DNA of 64,000 bases from Diplodia intermedia (taxonomy: Eukaryota > Ascomycota > Dothideomycetes > Botryosphaeriales > Botryosphaeriaceae): positions 1 to 64,000 of the forward strand of contig JAKEKT010000139.1 in the NCBI GenBank assembly GCA_021495925.1, written 5' to 3'. The translations under genes were made by a program, and so were the position numbers. The notes under the pieces are model-generated. The model saw only the letters and a program-made list of their open reading frames with translations. It searched no databases and had not been told where the DNA came from. Shown here piece after piece: positions 59,901 through 64,000 of the stretch; the stretch's first letter is position 1, and every line of letters starts with the position of its first letter.

Positions 59901-62900
59901 CCAAAGAGGTTCACGCTTTTCTGGACAAGGATGAGGACGAGAACATGCGTGGAACTTTGGCGATCCAACTAAGAAACATGATATTGGATCCTAAATGGCT
60001 CGAACAGGAATTCGACTTTCCAAAAGTCTCAACAGCCCAAGGAATCCTCGCCGGCTCTATTGTCGCCCTTAGGCTCCCTTTCTGCAAGGCATTCAAGCGC
60101 ATGTTCGCCATCCTTCTCAGCGCCATGACCAGCGATCAAGCGACAGTCAAGAGCAGGAGTTTGAAGAGTGTCGTTCAACTTCTGGAGAAGGATCCTTCCA
60201 TTCTGAAGAATGGTAACTACATCATCAATCAGATCTTGCGCTGCGCATCCGACCAGTCTCCGCTAGTGAGGGATTCTGCACTTGGTCTCCTTGCTAAGTG
60301 TCTTCAATTCAAACCGTCACTGGAGAATGAGGTATTCGATAGGATCATTGCCCGTGCGCATGACGCCACGGTCGGTGTCCGGAAGCGAGCCATGAAGCTT
60401 CTCAAGGATATATATCTCAGGAACGAGTCCAAGGATGTCAAGACAGCCATTGCCGAAGCTTTCTTACAACGCATCAAGGACATCGACGACGGCGTTTCTG
60501 AGCTTGCAAGGTCGACGTTTGAAGAGATCTGGTTCACGCCCTTCCATGCGACTAACAAGATGGAGCGTGCTCAGTCCAAGCTTCTTCTTCAAAATCAAGT
60601 CGTGCTCATCATCAGGACGGTCCAGCGCGGCGAAACCGTTCTTTCTGTGCTCGACGCTCTCCTAGAGAATGTTCTATCCCCCGGGTCAAAGAACAGCACC
60701 GCTAATTTCAACGTGTGCAAGAGTATGGTTGCTCTCATGTTCGACGGGGTCATTGATAGTACGGAACTGCCAGAAAGCCCGTCGCAGCAGCACATCTTGC
60801 AGACATTGACCGTATTCGCAAGAGCGAACCCAAAGCTTTTTACAGGAGATCAGCTACAGCTCCTGCAGCCTTACATTCAGAACCTGTCCAACACGGATGA
60901 TCTACTGATATATCGCTCAGTCATCGTCATTTTCCGCCATACTCTGCCTTCTCTCTCGTCGCTCCAGAATACTTTCCTCAAAGCAGTCCAGGATGCCCTG
61001 CTTTCGAGCGTTTCGAAGCTTGGCAAAATGGAGCTGAACGAGGTTGCTCAATGCCTCTGGATCATTGACGGGGTCCTCCAGAACACGGAGCGCTTAGTCC
61101 GACTAACTATTTCAGTCATCAACGGTGTGTATGCAAGCAAAGACGCTAATTTCGGCGATGAAATCCCACAGGCAGCCCAAGCTCAAAACAGGGTCAAGCG
61201 ATACATGATGATCGCTGGCTACTTCGGGAAATGCTGCAACTTTGATCCGCACGCTGCAGTCTTCAAGGAGAAGTTTCCCTGGTGGAAAGGGAGTTCGGTT
61301 GCCGGCTTGATTGTTGATGTAATCCGGCCTTTCACTCGCCAAAAGCATCCACACAATCTGCGGGAGATGGCTTTTGAAAGCATCGGCATGATCTGCCAGG
61401 CTTGGCCTTTTCAGTTTCTCCGGGCCGATGTCACGACCGCTTTCGAGCTCGTCTTCCACAACCGCGATACGAAACTGGAACAAATCGTCTTGTCTGCTTT
61501 CAAGACCTTTTTTGCCAAGCAAGAAGCCAAGTCGGAGTCAGGTGCCCAGATCAAGGTGGGTGAAGGTGTTACTCGCGGATCTGAACGCCTTGAGGTGTCC
61601 TTGATCGCCAGCGATGACGATGGCGCTTGCAGCGGCATTGCCCAGCGGTTCCTGCACCACATTGTCCGCATCGCTCTGGAACCTGCCGAAGAGCCTGCCA
61701 TGATAGCAGCCCAGGTCATTGCCAGCATCAACCGCCAAGGGCTCGTGCATCCGAAGGAATGCGGTCCTGCTCTGGTGGCTCTTGAGACGTCAACCAATCA
61801 GTTCATCGCCAATCTTGCATTCCAAGAACATAAGACACTGCACCAGAAGCATGAGAGCATGTTTGAGAAGGAGTACATGAAGGCGTGTCATCAAGCCTTT
61901 GAATATCAGCAAAGTATCTTCAATGATACGCATGGCGCGACTACTCATCCTTTCGCGCCAAAGCTTCGTTCGTTGTTTGAAGTCCTCAAGACGGGTAACG
62001 GCAAGGTCCGTAAGAAGTTCTTGCTGAACTTAGCTTCCAAGGCCGATTTCGACTTTTCCAAGCTCGATACTTCGGAGGATCTCCCATCCCATCTGCTCTA
62101 TGCTCGCTTCTGCTTGGAGAACCTGGCCTTTTTCGACTACGTTCGTGTTGACGAGTTGCTTTCGCTCGTTTCGAACATGGAGAAGATAGTCTCAAACACG
62201 GGTACTCCAGTGGCCCACGCCATCGAGCTGGAGGTACTGAAGGTCCGTCTGGATGAGCCTGCAGCACCCCCTCCAGTTGCTACATCCATTGAGGCTTTTG
62301 ATCCTGTGATGCAGCAGTCATTCGGCAACTCCATGGAGCCGTTTCCTTCGCTGCTGCCGCAACAGCCTATCCAACAGTCTTTCCTCAATGGCGAGACGCA
62401 GAATAATTCCTTGGACGTTACGCCGGAGCGTCTCAAGCATCTCGCTGTTGCGTCCATCGTCTTGACCATGATCTGGGAGACTCGGACCTATCTCCGCCGC
62501 CTTTGGGGTCTGCAGAAGCAGCGCGAGGGTGGCAAGGCCGGCAACAAGCCTACCATCAAGGATCTCAACAAAGCACCCAGTCGCCAGCCCTTCATTGTGC
62601 CGGATAAGTTCTGGGAGAAGATGCTTGGGCTCATGGATTGTCTGTCCAGCACCGAGGCCATGGTTGCGCAGTGCAAAGCGTTTGCCGAGCTGCTCTCGAT
62701 CGACAACGAGCTCAGGGTCGCGTCGGAAGATGACGAGGAGGCTGAGCTGGTAGCCAGGGCAGCGGGCTACGACACTCCGGATGACGATGACGAGAGCCGC
62801 GGCGACAGCCAGACACCTGGTGGAGGCGGTCCGCGTGGTCGCAAGCGCAAGGGATCTATGGGTTCGTCCGGCACTCCCAAGAAGAAGAGGGGCAAGCCGT

Positions 62901-62980
62901 CAGGCAAGCCCAAAGTCGCGAAGGGAAGAAGGGGTTCGAGAGGTTCCAGTGGTAGTCACGACGACGAAGCTGTGATTTGA
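56953..62980 (+). CDS. SCC2: sister chromatid cohesion loader Scc2/Mis4/NIPBL
   Basis: This is the large HEAT-repeat subunit that, with Scc4, loads cohesin onto chromosomes. Exons 56953-57118 and 57285-62980 encode 1953 residues. The N-terminus (MDPASGAVNGAG...) is the likely Scc4-binding region. A Pro/Gln-rich disordered segment with basic patches follows to about residue 340. The long alpha-helical HEAT array includes family segments such as KILARYPDQR-type (AKIFARYPDQRTF), VRDSALGLLAKCL, VGVRKRAMKLLKDIYLR and EIWFTPF. The C-terminal tail is acidic, then strongly basic (GRKRKG, KKKRGKPSGKPK), fitting a nuclear, DNA-associated protein. It is the largest gene here. Confidence 0.95.
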
Positions 62981-64000
62981 TATTAAGGGAGGGTTAGAGT
63001 GAGGAGAAAAAAAATAAAGGGTGGGTGTGTACATTTTTCCTTTTCAAAAGTTGGTCGGGCCAGGAGAATCGTCATTATACCATTTGCAACTACAGGGGCA
63101 AGGGTTACGCGCGCATGCGTTTTATACATGGCTGGCATCTCGGCTTGCCATCACGATGCATACATGAATTTTCGGTACGGTATGGTCTGGGGGTTTCCTA
63201 CATAGGGGGCTTCTTTTTTCTTTATCTGAAGCAAAGCATAGCGAGCGGAAACAGGGGAAATGCGGAGATGGCTGGATTGCTTGATATACCCCGTTCGAGG
63301 TCTTCTCACTTCTGGTCCCCTTCACCATTAACTTCGGGTTTAAGGCGAGAAAGAGAAAATGCATTTACATTTCATGGATCATGAGTCAATACTTGAGAAT
63401 TATACATTCGGCGTGATGGTACCGAGAGTGGCATTGTCCGTGTTTCTGGGTAAACTGATCAGTGACTGATGGCGTGAACTATGTTGATGAAACATCTGCG
63501 AAATTCACTGCGGTACGTTTAAGATAGCCTGACGATGCATATCTCCGATATCTGAGATTACGCCAGAGTGGGATGTTTCAAAGGGCCATGCGGTGCTGCA
63601 CGTCAGAGGAGAGGCTGACGTCAAGGGGCAGACTTGCGGAGAAACTGTGGTTCTCGCGTGCCGCAACATAAACTTAATTGGCGCTGCCATCCACCTTTCC
63701 CGACTCCCATCTTCCTTGTTTTAGGCAGGAGCAGGCCTCGTTACTGGGATGCTGATAAGCGGCTGCAACGTCTACTGTCTTGGCATGCCAGGTACCCCCT
63801 AACCTTGTTGCTCCCGAACAAGCCGAGATCAGCCGTCGATACCATCCGTCTAATAATATCCCCCGCAGAGTCAAAAAAAATAACGATGGTTCCATGCGGC
63901 CCGGACATGATGTTTGCTGCGGTTCCGGATTTTTGGGAAGGTGGCACTGGATCTGCAGGCCCAATGATCGCCCGGAGGCGTCGGATAGTAAACGCTGTGT
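62981..64000. other. 3' flank of SCC2 and window end
   Basis: This is about 1 kb without a firm gene. It contains an A-rich tract soon after the SCC2 stop (near 63006-63015), fitting a 3' UTR. The last 260 bases hold an open minus-strand frame that is listed separately. Confidence 0.45.
63741..64000 (-). CDS. possible 3' end of a gene entering from beyond the window
   Basis: A minus-strand frame is open from the window edge to a TAA stop near 63741, about 85 codons. The translation contains segments such as GPHGTIVIFFDSAGDIIRRM and STADLGLFGSNKVRGYL that look moderately protein-like. I recognise no family. Without upstream sequence this could equally be a chance open frame. Confidence 0.2.
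   Translation of the reverse strand, partial: TAFTIRRLRAIIGPADPVPPSQKSGTAANIMSGPHGTIVIFFDSAGDIIRRMVSTADLGLFGSNKVRGYLACQDSRRCSRLSASQ

Overview
This window looks like an ordinary, gene-dense, GC-rich stretch of nuclear chromosome from a filamentous ascomycete. It is probably a Sordariomycete. The evidence is short spliceosomal introns (mostly 45-75 nt, GTRNGT donors, CTRAC-type branch sites), a Zn2Cys6 regulator, a fungal phosphoketolase/acetate kinase pair, KEI1, and a calmodulin with the EFKEAF N-terminus. The class call is inference, because no alignment could be run. No mobile element, tRNA, rRNA or CRISPR array could be supported. The first 103 bases are pure C, which looks like a contig-end artefact.

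I rebuilt 26 protein-coding genes by hand, with exon phases checked to give whole codon counts. In order: NAD(P)-binding epimerase-like protein (+); 1007-residue low-complexity protein (-); calmodulin (-); Tlg2 t-SNARE (+); phosphoketolase (-); acetate kinase (+); class I glutamine amidotransferase (+); GlcG/HbpS-like protein (+); saccharopine dehydrogenase-like oxidoreductase (-); ribosomal protein eL43 (+); RING-PHD protein (+); glutamine-dependent NAD synthetase (-); DUF155/Rmd8-like protein (+); Isy1 splicing factor (+); mRNA guanylyltransferase (-); Oma1 protease (+); PAN-like membrane protein (-); Sec1 (-); Suv3 helicase (+); Kei1 (+); Zn2Cys6 factor (-); atypical hexokinase (+); hemerythrin-domain protein (-); deoxyhypusine hydroxylase (+); Pol I subunit RPA12 (-); cohesin loader Scc2 (+).

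Nine neighbouring pairs are head-to-head and share 400-870 bp of upstream DNA. The clearest functional unit is phosphoketolase plus acetate kinase: the first makes acetyl phosphate from a sugar phosphate, and the second converts it to acetate and ATP. The other genes are mostly unlinked housekeeping functions: calcium signalling, membrane fusion, NAD synthesis, capping, splicing, mitochondrial quality control, translation and cohesion.

The most notable sequence details are as follows. There are very small exons: 16 nt in calmodulin, 9 nt in OMA1, and 20 nt in eL43 and in the zinc-cluster gene. Two genes have first coding exons that hold only the ATG. The RING-PHD gene has a frame-preserving, stop-free intron. 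A hexokinase has a changed sugar-pocket motif. A CCG-N3-CGG palindrome lies between phosphoketolase and acetate kinase. I saw no clearly new multi-gene system.
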